From an uncultured Chloroflexota bacterium (GTDB taxonomy: Bacteria > Chloroflexota > Anaerolineae > Aggregatilineales > Phototrophicaceae), in contig CALBRY010000021.1 of NCBI GenBank assembly GCA_937927665.1, positions 1 to 32,443 of the forward strand: DNA of 32,443 nucleotides. Reading direction: 5' to 3'. The notes below the pieces were generated by a model. The model was not told where the DNA came from, made no database searches, and saw only the letters and a list, made by a program, of their open reading frames with translations. The position numbers were made by a program, and so were the translations under genes. Shown here in pieces: positions 7,317-15,282 of this stretch; position 1 is the first letter of the stretch, and every line of letters begins with the position of its first letter.

Positions 7317-8797
7317 GAGAGTTTTGTTCCTATCCGCTGATAAGCACGCTGCGGAGCCAGCGCGGCAGTTATTCCAAGTATCACACCAAGATGGATGAAT
7401 AAATTGTTGACGTAGAGATTGTCTGTCAAACTGTGTACGGCGAGGTAACACCATGTTCCCAAAAACCCCGCCGCGATTAATCGTGCAAGCGGATCAGGTT
7501 GACGGCGGCTGACATTCCATGTGGCGATGAAAATCCCTGACCACATCACGAGATAACACGAAAAACCTATAATGCCAGTCTCCGCAAGAACATTCAAGTA
7601 GTAATTATGAGCATGCCCTAGAGGGTATTTCCAGTACATTAGTCGAAATTCCGGGTAGGCAATTTCGTAATTTCCTAATCCCACACCGAGGTATGGATAA
7701 ACAGCCGCCATGTTTAGCGCTGCTTGCCAGTGAGCAAGCCGCTCAACCAGAGCATAATTTGTCGTTGTGATATCGACGCCGCGCACATCCGCAAACGAAA
7801 ATGTCTCCTGTGTCGCGCTGCTAATGCGATCAACGATCGATGCCGGCAGTCGCCCACTTGCCCATGCCAACCCAATCAGTGCAACTCCCGCTGCAACCAG
7901 CCCGATCCCGTGCCAGAGCTTGCGCGGTGCAGCGACTGCCAGTGCGAGCATTGAAACACCGAAGGCGAGCCATGCTCCCCGTCCCCACGACATAAGCAGT
8001 GCAGCCGCGAGAAGCACGGTGCTGAACGCATAAAACAGGCTGATCGTAAGTAGTTGATAGGGTAGGACACGCCGTGCGCGGTAGAGGTTCCATGCGCGCA
8101 TCGTATAACCGATTGCCGCCGCCGCTGATATTGGCGCAATCAGCCCCATGAATCCGCCGAATGGGTTCGGCTGCCCGAATGTGCCGAATGCGCGGAAATT
8201 CGAGTTGTTAATCAGCAGGTGTTCTGCCCCGCTGCCGCCAAAAAACTGGAACACGCCCAAAACAGCATTCACCAGCGCGGCAGTCACCAACCCGAAAATG
8301 ATCCATTCCCAAGCGCGGCGTTCCGTCAGATCGACGATCATGACGATCAGGGCGAGAATCTGCGCCCATTTGAGAAATTCTGTCAACCATGTTCCGAGAG
8401 AATATGCACTGAATGCGCTCACTGCGGCGGCAGCGGTGAACACCGTGACCGATCCGAATATCAGAGAAGGCGTAAACCGGGGTAAGCGCCGCCGAAATAT
8501 GATCCGGTGTGCGAACCATCCCGCGAATGTGATAATCAGCAACCATTGACCGAAATCGAGCGGAATTTGTACCGGCGATTCGGTTGCAAACAACGTCCGA
8601 ATCGGCGCGATGATCAACAGCGCGATCAAGGGTGCAATCGGCGTGATTACGGCGCAGATCACCAGCACCAGCCCGCCGATAACCACAAACGCCACCGATG
8701 GCTGCTGCGTGCCTGCTAGCACGCCGATCAGACATGCGGCGGCGATCCAGATCAACGGTTTAAGATTACGCGCCAGAATCGAACGAGAAAATATCAC
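7295..8797 (-). CDS. O-antigen ligase / polymerase-like membrane protein (Wzy_C family)
   Basis: Polytopic protein of the O-antigen ligase/Wzy superfamily, which joins or polymerises lipid-linked glycans outside the membrane. The 500 residues hold about 12 hydrophobic segments. The conserved central signature is [20 protein letters not shown], followed by [11 protein letters not shown] large external loop (about residues 320-400) ends in [13 protein letters not shown] and [17 protein letters not shown], with the His-rich HAHN motif typical of the Wzy_C domain. The start is GTG at 8797-8795, overlapping the upstream stop as GTGA. A second, fused member of the same superfamily lies at 10429. 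Whether this one is a ligase or a polymerase cannot be settled from sequence. Confidence 0.9.
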   Translation of the reverse strand: MIFSRSILARNLKPLIWIAAACLIGVLAGTQQPSVAFVVIGGLVLVICAVITPIAPLIALLIIAPIRTLFATESPVQIPLDFGQWLLIITFAGWFAHRIIFRRRLPRFTPSLIFGSVTVFTAAAAVSAFSAYSLGTWLTEFLKWAQILALIVMIVDLTERRAWEWIIFGLVTAALVNAVLGVFQFFGGSGAEHLLINNSNFRAFGTFGQPNPFGGFMGLIAPISAAAAIGYTMRAWNLYRARRVLPYQLLTISLFYAFSTVLLAAALLMSWGRGAWLAFGVSMLALAVAAPRKLWHGIGLVAAGVALIGLAWASGRLPASIVDRISSATQETFSFADVRGVDITTTNYALVERLAHWQAALNMAAVYPYLGVGLGNYEIAYPEFRLMYWKYPLGHAHNYYLNVLAETGIIGFSCYLVMWSGIFIATWNVSRRQPDPLARLIAAGFLGTWCYLAVHSLTDNLYVNNLFIHLGVILGITAALAPQRAYQRIGTKLSWGKSTQ

Positions 8798-9726
8798 ACC
8801 ACCTCGCGGAAATACGCAATCGTCCGAGTTAACCCATCACGCAATGAGACACGCGGTTCCCAATCGAGGATCGCTTTTGCGCGGGTGGTATCCGGGCGGC
8901 GGTTTTGCGGATCGCCTGAAATACGCAGTTCTTCAAAGATAATTCCAGCAGGATTTGCCGTGATTTCGTTGATCAATTCAGCAAATTCGATCATGTTCAT
9001 CTCGAACTGCGTACCAATGTTGATCGGCTCAACAAAATCGCTTTGAAGCAGGCGCACGATTCCTTCAACGAGATCATCCACATACTGAAAACTGCGCGTC
9101 TGTTTGCCGTCGCCATAGACCGTAAGCGGTTCGCCCTTCAACGCTTGCCGAACGAAATTCGGGACGACGCGCCCATCGTCCAAGCGCATACGCGGTCCAT
9201 AGGTATTAAAGATGCGGACGATGCGTGTTTGCAGATTGTGGGTGCGGTGATATGCCATGGTCATCGCTTCAGCAAAGCGTTTTGCTTCGTCGTAGCAACC
9301 GCGTACCCCGATCGGGTCAACGTTGCCGAAATATGACTCGCGCTGCGGGTGCTCAAGCGGATCGCCGTACACTTCAGAAGTGGAGGCGAGTAGAAAACGC
9401 GCGCCCTTTGCTAGCGCCAACCCCAATGCGTTATGCGTGCCGAGTGAGCCGACTTTCAGGGTCTGAATTGGGATTTTGAGATAATCAATCGGGCTGGCGG
9501 GTGATGCGAAATGCAGAACCGCATCTACAGCGCCATCAACATGAATATACTGCGAAACATCGTGTCGTTTGAAGGTAAATCGAGGGTGGTCAGAGAGGTG
9601 GGCTATATTACGGAGGTTTCCGGTAATCAAGTTATCAATACCGACAACCGTATGCCCATCTGCAAGAAAGCGCTCGCTAAGATGCGACGCGATAAACCCA
9701 GCGGCTCCAGTGATCAATACACGCAA
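8794..9726 (-). CDS. NAD-dependent epimerase/dehydratase, UDP-glucuronate decarboxylase (UXS)-like
   Basis: Extended short-chain dehydrogenase acting on a nucleotide sugar, most likely UDP-glucuronate to UDP-xylose. Evidence for the UXS type is [20 protein letters not shown] (71-90), the [14 protein letters not shown] block (115-128) and [19 protein letters not shown]. Active-site Tyr145 and Lys149 lie in YDEAK. The Rossmann loop is [10 protein letters not shown] (7-16); the third glycine of the usual GxxGxxG is Ala13, as in several family members. I use the TTG at 9726-9724, the only start giving the normal MRVLITG N-terminus, with AGAGG and TAGG upstream. It is first in the glycan cluster and presumably supplies its sugar donor. 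GDP- or dTDP-sugar activity cannot be excluded. Confidence 0.9.
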   Translation of the reverse strand: MRVLITGAAGFIASHLSERFLADGHTVVGIDNLITGNLRNIAHLSDHPRFTFKRHDVSQYIHVDGAVDAVLHFASPASPIDYLKIPIQTLKVGSLGTHNALGLALAKGARFLLASTSEVYGDPLEHPQRESYFGNVDPIGVRGCYDEAKRFAEAMTMAYHRTHNLQTRIVRIFNTYGPRMRLDDGRVVPNFVRQALKGEPLTVYGDGKQTRSFQYVDDLVEGIVRLLQSDFVEPINIGTQFEMNMIEFAELINEITANPAGIIFEELRISGDPQNRRPDTTRAKAILDWEPRVSLRDGLTRTIAYFREVV

Positions 9727-9772
9727 AATCGCCTACCTCTCGTGACGTTTGGTCATTAACAGGCAGAGTTTA

Positions 9773-9788
9773 CCACAAGATATTGTGG
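9773..9788. other. Short perfect hairpin between macro gene and epimerase gene
   Basis: CCACAA, four-base GATA loop, TTGTGG. It lies in the 84 bases between the macro-domain stop and the epimerase start. It has no U-run, so it is a weak terminator at best; an operator for the glycan cluster is possible. Confidence 0.3.
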
Positions 9789-9810
9789 AGGTAAGTGGGG
9801 GAGGATTTGA

Positions 9811-10359
9811 CTAAACTTTGGCGTCGCCCGTTTCGCGGAGTTCTTCGAGTTGGCGCTGAAATTCGCGCTTAAACGTCACTGCCGTGTTGTTATCACCCAA
9901 GCAGATGATCACTGTGCGAAGATGTTTGAGCGGTTCAAAGGTGTAATCGACAATCTGTGTGATCATCGTTGTCGCGCAGTTTTCAACCGGGTAGCCGAGC
10001 GTGCCAACAGAAATTGCCGGGAAAGCGATCGACTTGAGTTTGTTGAGTTCCGCAAGGCGAAGACATTCCAAGACACACAACATCAGCTTTCCGCGTTCGC
10101 TGCCTTCGCCCCAACGCGGTCCAGCCGTGTGAATAACTTTATCAACCGTGAGATTTCCGGCACCCGTCATGAGCGCAGTTCCAACTTCGACATGACCAAG
10201 ACGGAGACATTCGCGCTGAAGTTCTGAGCCGCCGTTTGCGAGCCATTCTGCCGATAAGGCAAGGTCAGTTGTGGTGGCATTTACCAATGCAGACGGGGAA
10301 AGTGCAAACAGATCGCCTTCAATAATCTGGATTGTGACCCGATTGATCTTCGCCTTCAT
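9811..10359 (-). CDS. Macro-domain protein (ADP-ribose binding), atypical glycine loop
   Basis: Macro domains bind ADP-ribose and many remove it from proteins or nucleic acids. The 182 residues contain the family framework IIEGDLFALSPSALVNAT (about 12-29), VIHTAGPRWGEG (75-86, the His/Gly-Pro-x-Trp block) and IAFPAISVGTLGYP (110-123, second binding loop). The first loop is unusual: where relatives have NAAN...GGGVxxAI, this protein reads NATTTDLALSAEWLANGGSEL, so the glycine run that grips the diphosphate is missing. It may bind a different ligand or be non-hydrolytic. The ATG at 10359-10357 is clear. The gene is a single transcription unit between two glycan-related blocks, with about 69 bases upstream and 84 downstream. 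I see no ADP-ribosyltransferase partner. Confidence 0.85.
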   Translation of the reverse strand: MKAKINRVTIQIIEGDLFALSPSALVNATTTDLALSAEWLANGGSELQRECLRLGHVEVGTALMTGAGNLTVDKVIHTAGPRWGEGSERGKLMLCVLECLRLAELNKLKSIAFPAISVGTLGYPVENCATTMITQIVDYTFEPLKHLRTVIICLGDNNTAVTFKREFQRQLEELRETGDAKV

Positions 10360-10428
10360 GATTGATTACCTATCTAACTGTTTTCCAACCACAATCAGCA
10401 TTCAATGGCTCATGAAAACATTACACCA

Positions 10429-13400
10429 TTACTTGACGGACCCCGTCAATAGCTCGGATGTTCGCATTACGGCAATGATTCCCATGATGAGCGTAAAGAC
10501 ATAAGTCAAATCGTGGACAAACACGCTGTTATCGACCAGCCCATGTGCCAACAGATTGACCATCGCACCGATCGCACCGATCACCAGTGCCGCCCGCAGC
10601 GGATCGAGTTTTCGCACACAGCGATACACAGCGAAAGCTGACCGCCAGAAAACGATCTGCGTATAGATGAGCAGAATCACACCCAAGACGCCGAGGCGCG
10701 TCCAATAGTCGAGCAGGATGTTGTGAGGGTGCGACAAATTCGGCTCTTGCCACGCGTCGGGAAGCATGTACTGTCCGCGAAACAGGCGCAGAAATTGATC
10801 GAGTCCGATTCCGGTCAGAGGGCGATCCGAGATCATTTCTAGGGCGCTCTGCCACACGCGCAGCCGGAAGAAATTTGTGCCTTCCGTAAAGTCGAGCAGC
10901 CGCGCAAAGCGTGGATTCTGTGCCGCGAAAAATGCTGCCGCACCGCCGATACCCGCTAAGGTGATCAACGTGGCGGCTGACCGCCGTCCATAAAAGAGCA
11001 GCAGTACAGCAGCGATTGCCGCAGGAACACCGATAAACAATGCGCCTGCGCTGAGGGTCAGTACAACCGTGGCGATCAACAGAACGGCGAGGAGGGCGGC
11101 GGCAGTGCGGCGGCGGCGGTCGAGGAGTGGGCTGAGTGCGAAGGCAAGTGCAAACGGGATCGCTCGCCCTAGAAACAGCGCGACATTGTTGGGCGATCCA
11201 TAAACGCTGGCGAGTCGCTCGGCGCCGCCTTCCGCTGTGATCACGCCTGCACCTGTTCCGGTTATGAACATAAAAATCCCGACGACGGAGACGATCATCG
11301 CGGCGAACAGTAGTGTATCCACCAATTTAAGCAGGCCAGCGCTTGTCGGTTTCAGGCTGCGAAGAATGACGTAGAACAGGACAGGCTCAAGAATCAATGC
11401 GCGCAGTTCGGTGAGCGCAGGATCGCGGTAGTCCGCCCAAATGATCGAGAGTGTTCCGATCGCCGCCCATGCCAGCATCGCCCAGTCAAGCGCGTGAAGC
11501 TGCATCAAGCGGTCAACCAGTGGAACTGCGGTGAGCATTTTGTTTCGGCGGGCGCGTTCGATTTCGGCGAGCGCGCGCAGTCCCCATGCCGCTCCAGTGA
11601 GCAAAATCAGAATTTCAGCCATCGGGAAGGCAAAGATGAGCAGCTCAACCGGGAACAAGAAGAATGGCGCGTAAAACAGCGTGAGCATCAACCCGTAAAG
11701 CGGACGGTGATACAACACAACGAACAGAATCGCCGCCGATACAAGCGTGATCAACAGTCCCGGTTCGACGTAAATCACCCCGGCAGTGATGATTGCGACA
11801 CCCAACTGGACAGGCTCGCGCCGAAACAGGGCAGGGGTAGCATCACCCCAAGTGAGAAACACGCCGATCAACAGAGCGAACGACGTAATTCCACTGAAGA
11901 TCAACTCACCAACCGTTCCCAACGTACGCCAGATGCCCGTTATTCGCTGGAATAGTGGCATCCAGTTCACTTGCACAGCGGTGACAACTGCCGCTGCTCC
12001 GGTGATGACCACCGCAAGCACAGCGATCACAATTTGATGATTGTAGGGTGCGGCAAGATCACCGCTGCTGACGGCGTACCCAACCAGTGCCCAACGATCC
12101 CATCCGCGATCGGCGGCGGCGCGCAAAATATGCTCACCGGGTACTAGATTACGGCTGACCGGCACAATCGAGACATGTGTCTCAAGATCGTCACTTTTCA
12201 GATTGATGAATCCATTTCCAGCGGCATCAGTCGGGAGTGCATTTGCCGCGATTCCATCAATCGTGGGGTACAGATACGCTTCGTAATCACCCTGACGCAA
12301 GATCAGCCCGATATCGCTCCCTGTGAAACGAAACTGAAACTGACTATCTTGTATCCAACCAATATCCGCGCCGAGTTCGCCAAATGTCCATACGCCGCTG
12401 TATCCTGCTGACGGATTGGCGGCGGGATAGCGCCCATCACCGATCAGCGGCGCGGCATAAGACGCCAGCACATTCGCTAACAGTGTTGGGTTATCCTGCT
12501 GATCATAAACCGCGAATCCCCACTTTGCGCTTTCCAGCGGGGTGTTGGGCTGCCATTCCGCGAGAAGCATGCCGCCTAACCATGTCCATTCGCGTTCGGC
12601 GCGACGAATCGCGCTGAGGGTGTACGCCGCTTGCTCGTCCTGCGTGACCGATCCCCAGATCGACGGCTCGCCTTGCCAGCTTTCTGGCAGCGCATTCCAT
12701 CCATATTCGCTGATCCACAGCGGAGATTCGTCGTCACCGTTGGCTATCATCACCTCACGAAGCGCGACCACGCGTGAAAAGTTCAAAAGATCGGGATCAA
12801 CTACTCGATCGGTTGGCGAAGAGTCAAAGCCATAAGGTTTTGCCGCAAAGCCATCGGCGTATTCATCTGCGTTCAGTGTATAAAGCTGTTCGAGATAAAG
12901 TATGTCGCTGATATTGCGCCCGCCGTGCTCGGTTGTCGGCGCAAGCGCCGCCGCGAGAATCTGCGCGTCGGGATCGATGCTTTTCACCTGTATGGAGGCT
13001 TCCGCGAGAAGATTCGCATAGTCTGCGGGGCGCGGATCAAGTCCGCCCCATCCATCACTGAGATTTGGTTCGTCCCAAATCTGATAAACGTCAATCTGAT
13101 CGCCGAACTGATCCGCAAATGCTGCCGTGAATGCTGCGTACTCGACTGCATCGCGTGGGGGGGCGAATGCGTGATCCGCCGCGTCTTCGTCGCGCGCCCA
13201 TGCTGGCGCTCCGATGAATACGGGAATGAGGCGAAGATCGGGATAGTCCTCAAGCGCTGCAAAGATCGAAGTCCACATTGACCAGTCATATACGCCGGGT
13301 TCGAGTTCAACCGCTGCCCATTGAACAAGCTGACGAATCCACACGACATGAGCGGCTTGCATCCGTTCAAATACAGCGGGGAGTTCGTCTACGGTGTACT

Positions 13401-13578
13401 GCGTCAAATCAGCATTCACGCCGAGGCGCGGTATGCGATACGGGAGCGCATTAAGGCTTGTCGCATCCGCATAGCCGCGCAGCATAAAGTCGCGGTCGTT
13501 GGCGGTCGCAAAAATGGCGATGATCGCACCGGAAAACGCGATCAGCGCGGCGATGAAAATCAGCAGCGGTCGTTTCAT
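10429..13578 (-). CDS. Fusion of extracytoplasmic glycoside hydrolase (clan GH-A-like) and O-antigen ligase-like membrane domain
   Basis: Two modules in 1049 residues. After an N-terminal anchor helix (about 5-24) comes a TIM-barrel glycosidase-like domain (about 50-380). The predicted acid/base is Glu170 in YQIWDEPN and the nucleophile candidate is Glu291 in PLWISEYGWNALP, the paired-Glu arrangement of clan GH-A (GH39/GH5-like). Residues about 390-510 look like a beta-sandwich (FRFTGSDIGLILRQGDYEAYL, PGEHILRAAADRGWDRWALVGY). From about 520 there are about 12 hydrophobic segments with O-antigen ligase signatures: RLASVYGSPNNVALFLGRAI, LTGIGLDQFLRLF, and SHPHNILLDYWTRLGVLG. I chose the ATG at 13578, whose bases overlap the upstream stop (ATGA); a GTG three codons earlier is possible. 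It is translationally coupled to the G5/propeller lipoprotein gene. Sugar specificity is unknown. Confidence 0.88.
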   Translation of the reverse strand: MKRPLLIFIAALIAFSGAIIAIFATANDRDFMLRGYADATSLNALPYRIPRLGVNADLTQYTVDELPAVFERMQAAHVVWIRQLVQWAAVELEPGVYDWSMWTSIFAALEDYPDLRLIPVFIGAPAWARDEDAADHAFAPPRDAVEYAAFTAAFADQFGDQIDVYQIWDEPNLSDGWGGLDPRPADYANLLAEASIQVKSIDPDAQILAAALAPTTEHGGRNISDILYLEQLYTLNADEYADGFAAKPYGFDSSPTDRVVDPDLLNFSRVVALREVMIANGDDESPLWISEYGWNALPESWQGEPSIWGSVTQDEQAAYTLSAIRRAEREWTWLGGMLLAEWQPNTPLESAKWGFAVYDQQDNPTLLANVLASYAAPLIGDGRYPAANPSAGYSGVWTFGELGADIGWIQDSQFQFRFTGSDIGLILRQGDYEAYLYPTIDGIAANALPTDAAGNGFINLKSDDLETHVSIVPVSRNLVPGEHILRAAADRGWDRWALVGYAVSSGDLAAPYNHQIVIAVLAVVITGAAAVVTAVQVNWMPLFQRITGIWRTLGTVGELIFSGITSFALLIGVFLTWGDATPALFRREPVQLGVAIITAGVIYVEPGLLITLVSAAILFVVLYHRPLYGLMLTLFYAPFFLFPVELLIFAFPMAEILILLTGAAWGLRALAEIERARRNKMLTAVPLVDRLMQLHALDWAMLAWAAIGTLSIIWADYRDPALTELRALILEPVLFYVILRSLKPTSAGLLKLVDTLLFAAMIVSVVGIFMFITGTGAGVITAEGGAERLASVYGSPNNVALFLGRAIPFALAFALSPLLDRRRRTAAALLAVLLIATVVLTLSAGALFIGVPAAIAAVLLLFYGRRSAATLITLAGIGGAAAFFAAQNPRFARLLDFTEGTNFFRLRVWQSALEMISDRPLTGIGLDQFLRLFRGQYMLPDAWQEPNLSHPHNILLDYWTRLGVLGVILLIYTQIVFWRSAFAVYRCVRKLDPLRAALVIGAIGAMVNLLAHGLVDNSVFVHDLTYVFTLIMGIIAVMRTSELLTGSVK

Positions 13579-15149
13579 CGAGTCCACACAATGTCTGTAA
13601 CTCCGCCATCCAACGTAAGCTGGTGAGCGATTCGCGACGCAACATCAATGATCCACAGATTGCCTTGATAGATCAGGGCAATTTCCTCACCATCAGGACT
13701 CCATGTGAAGCTAATCGCAGTGCGAGTCAGCCCCGGTTGACCGTTCGGCGGGAACAAAACCTCTGCATTACTGCCATCACGATCCGCGATAATGAGATCA
13801 TATGCAGCCGCCTCGCTGATGCTGTTCGAGAGATCGCGGCTTTGTAGATAGGCAATCAGGTTTTCCGAGTATTGGGGGGCGCTCCAGATTCCAGCGTTTG
13901 TGACCATTTCGGCAGTGAATGATCCATCCACTGACAGCGCTGCGATATGAAATGCGGGGCTTGTCTCGGGTGGTTCGCTGCCGATCGGGTTTCCGTGAAT
14001 AGTCGTGAGCAGCAGGGTACTGTCTGGCGACCATGAAACGTTCGCACGCCATGACCATGGACCGCGTGTATTAAAGACTGGATAGCTGATCAATGGGGTG
14101 GTGTCATCGATCACGCCGTTGATCATATCGACTAAGCCAAGTCGATCCGCACGCACCCAGACTAACCGCGTGCCATCGGGTGACCATTGATAATGTGTTC
14201 CCCACCAGCCGTATAAACCGCCAGTAGAAGGCGGAACAAGCTGATCAAGGTCAAGCGTTTCCCCTGTAGCGACATCAATACGAATGATAGAAAGATCGTT
14301 GTGCGCTCGCCACCCCGGCGCACCTGTGGCGATCTCTCCGGTTGAATAGCTGATCGCGTTCGTTTGACCGGGAACCCACTCGGCAAACAGAACATTTTCC
14401 GGCAGAAGCGACAGCGGCGCGCTGTCGGTCGCTGTATCCGCGATCATCCATAGACGGTTGAAAAATGTCTCGCGATCAGTGCCCGTCGTTTCGCGGCTGA
14501 ACAAAAGCCGCCGCCCATCTTCAGAAAGGGAGAATACACGCCCATCGAGATCGCCTGTCGTTGTCAGCAGGCGTTTATCCGTGCTGCTCTCGCGCACGAT
14601 CCATGCATTGCCGTTGCTCACGTAGGTGAGTGTTCCGGTTACGGGGATCGGGTCAAGCTGTCCGGTATCCGGTCCCACGTAGATCACTTCATCGATCGCC
14701 GCGCTGATCATGGTGCGGCTGATCGGAACCGGTTCTTCGCGTAGTCCATCGCGCACGATCACACGGTAACAAATTTCCTCAATACCGTTTTGCCCCGCCT
14801 GTCCAAGCCGTTCTTCACCGGGAGCAAGTCCTTCATTGAGGACACGCTGCTGACGACGCGCGATTTCGACGCGTTCGCATTCGGTGACTTCTTCGACACG
14901 CACAACGGTGATCCGCATTCCGTCAATGATCTGGGTAAATTCCGGGGGGTTTACCTCATCAAGCGGACCAAGTTCGACTTCGGCGGCACGCAAAAACTCA
15001 CCGACCGTGATCGACGTATTTTGTGTGTAAGCGCGTTCGCGTCCGTCCGCGACGAGGGCAATCACCATTGAATCATCAACCGCCGTTGGAATACAGCCCG
15101 TTATGGTGGCGGTTAACAGCAGGAAAATCAGTACCGTTTGTCTCATCAT
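13575..15149 (-). CDS. Lipoprotein with DUF348/G5 N-terminus and TolB-like beta-propeller
   Basis: Predicted surface lipoprotein of 524 residues. The signal peptide ends in a lipobox TITGC with Cys19. Residues about 30-80 resemble the DUF348 ubiquitin-like module (YTQNTSITVGEFLRAAEVEL), and about 80-160 resemble a G5 domain (ITVVRVEEVTECERVEI ... REEPVPI), modules known from cell-wall and Rpf-like proteins. From about 165 to the end there are PD40/TolB-type propeller blades with repeated WSPDGT/WSPDST/WSPDGEEIAL motifs. No catalytic residues are recognisable; it is likely a glycan- or protein-binding scaffold. Two adjacent ATGs (15149 and 15146) are possible starts. Its stop overlaps the ATG of the glycosidase/ligase fusion, suggesting equimolar production and joint action at the cell surface. 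Confidence 0.87.
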   Translation of the reverse strand: MMRQTVLIFLLLTATITGCIPTAVDDSMVIALVADGRERAYTQNTSITVGEFLRAAEVELGPLDEVNPPEFTQIIDGMRITVVRVEEVTECERVEIARRQQRVLNEGLAPGEERLGQAGQNGIEEICYRVIVRDGLREEPVPISRTMISAAIDEVIYVGPDTGQLDPIPVTGTLTYVSNGNAWIVRESSTDKRLLTTTGDLDGRVFSLSEDGRRLLFSRETTGTDRETFFNRLWMIADTATDSAPLSLLPENVLFAEWVPGQTNAISYSTGEIATGAPGWRAHNDLSIIRIDVATGETLDLDQLVPPSTGGLYGWWGTHYQWSPDGTRLVWVRADRLGLVDMINGVIDDTTPLISYPVFNTRGPWSWRANVSWSPDSTLLLTTIHGNPIGSEPPETSPAFHIAALSVDGSFTAEMVTNAGIWSAPQYSENLIAYLQSRDLSNSISEAAAYDLIIADRDGSNAEVLFPPNGQPGLTRTAISFTWSPDGEEIALIYQGNLWIIDVASRIAHQLTLDGGVTDIVWTR

Positions 15150-15188
15150 TTACTCAAAACCATCGTTGTTCATGCAGTTTAGGACAGC

Positions 15189-15215
15189 AAAAAAGGCACA
15201 GCGGTGCCGTGCCTT
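15189..15215 (-). terminator. Rho-independent terminator downstream of the PKD/SGNH gene
   Basis: On the minus strand AAGGCAC (complement of 15209-15215) pairs with GTGCCTT (15193-15199) over a nine-base loop and ends in TTTTTT (15189-15194). It lies about 70 bases after the stop at 15283 and separates that gene from the G5/propeller lipoprotein gene. Confidence 0.85.
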
Positions 15216-15235
15216 CTCATGTAAAAAGCTAAGGA

Positions 15236-15274
15236 CGCCGCCCACCTTCAGAGATAACCCGAAAGTGGGCGGCG
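15236..15274 (-). terminator. GC-rich hairpin immediately after the PKD/SGNH stop codon
   Basis: A perfect 10-bp stem, CGCCGCCCAC (15236-15245) with GTGGGCGGCG (15265-15274), extends after one mismatch by three more pairs. On the minus strand it is followed by TCCTTAGCTTTTTA. It is the first of two tandem hairpins and probably acts as terminator or 3'-end protector. Confidence 0.7.
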
Positions 15275-15282
15275 CGCAAGTA

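Noticed and set aside
7317..7454. N-terminal extension of the GtrA-like protein
   Set aside because: These codons lie within the coding region of the ligase-like gene in another frame, are Arg/Cys/Ser-rich and unlike GtrA; the ATG at 7316 gives the normal length.
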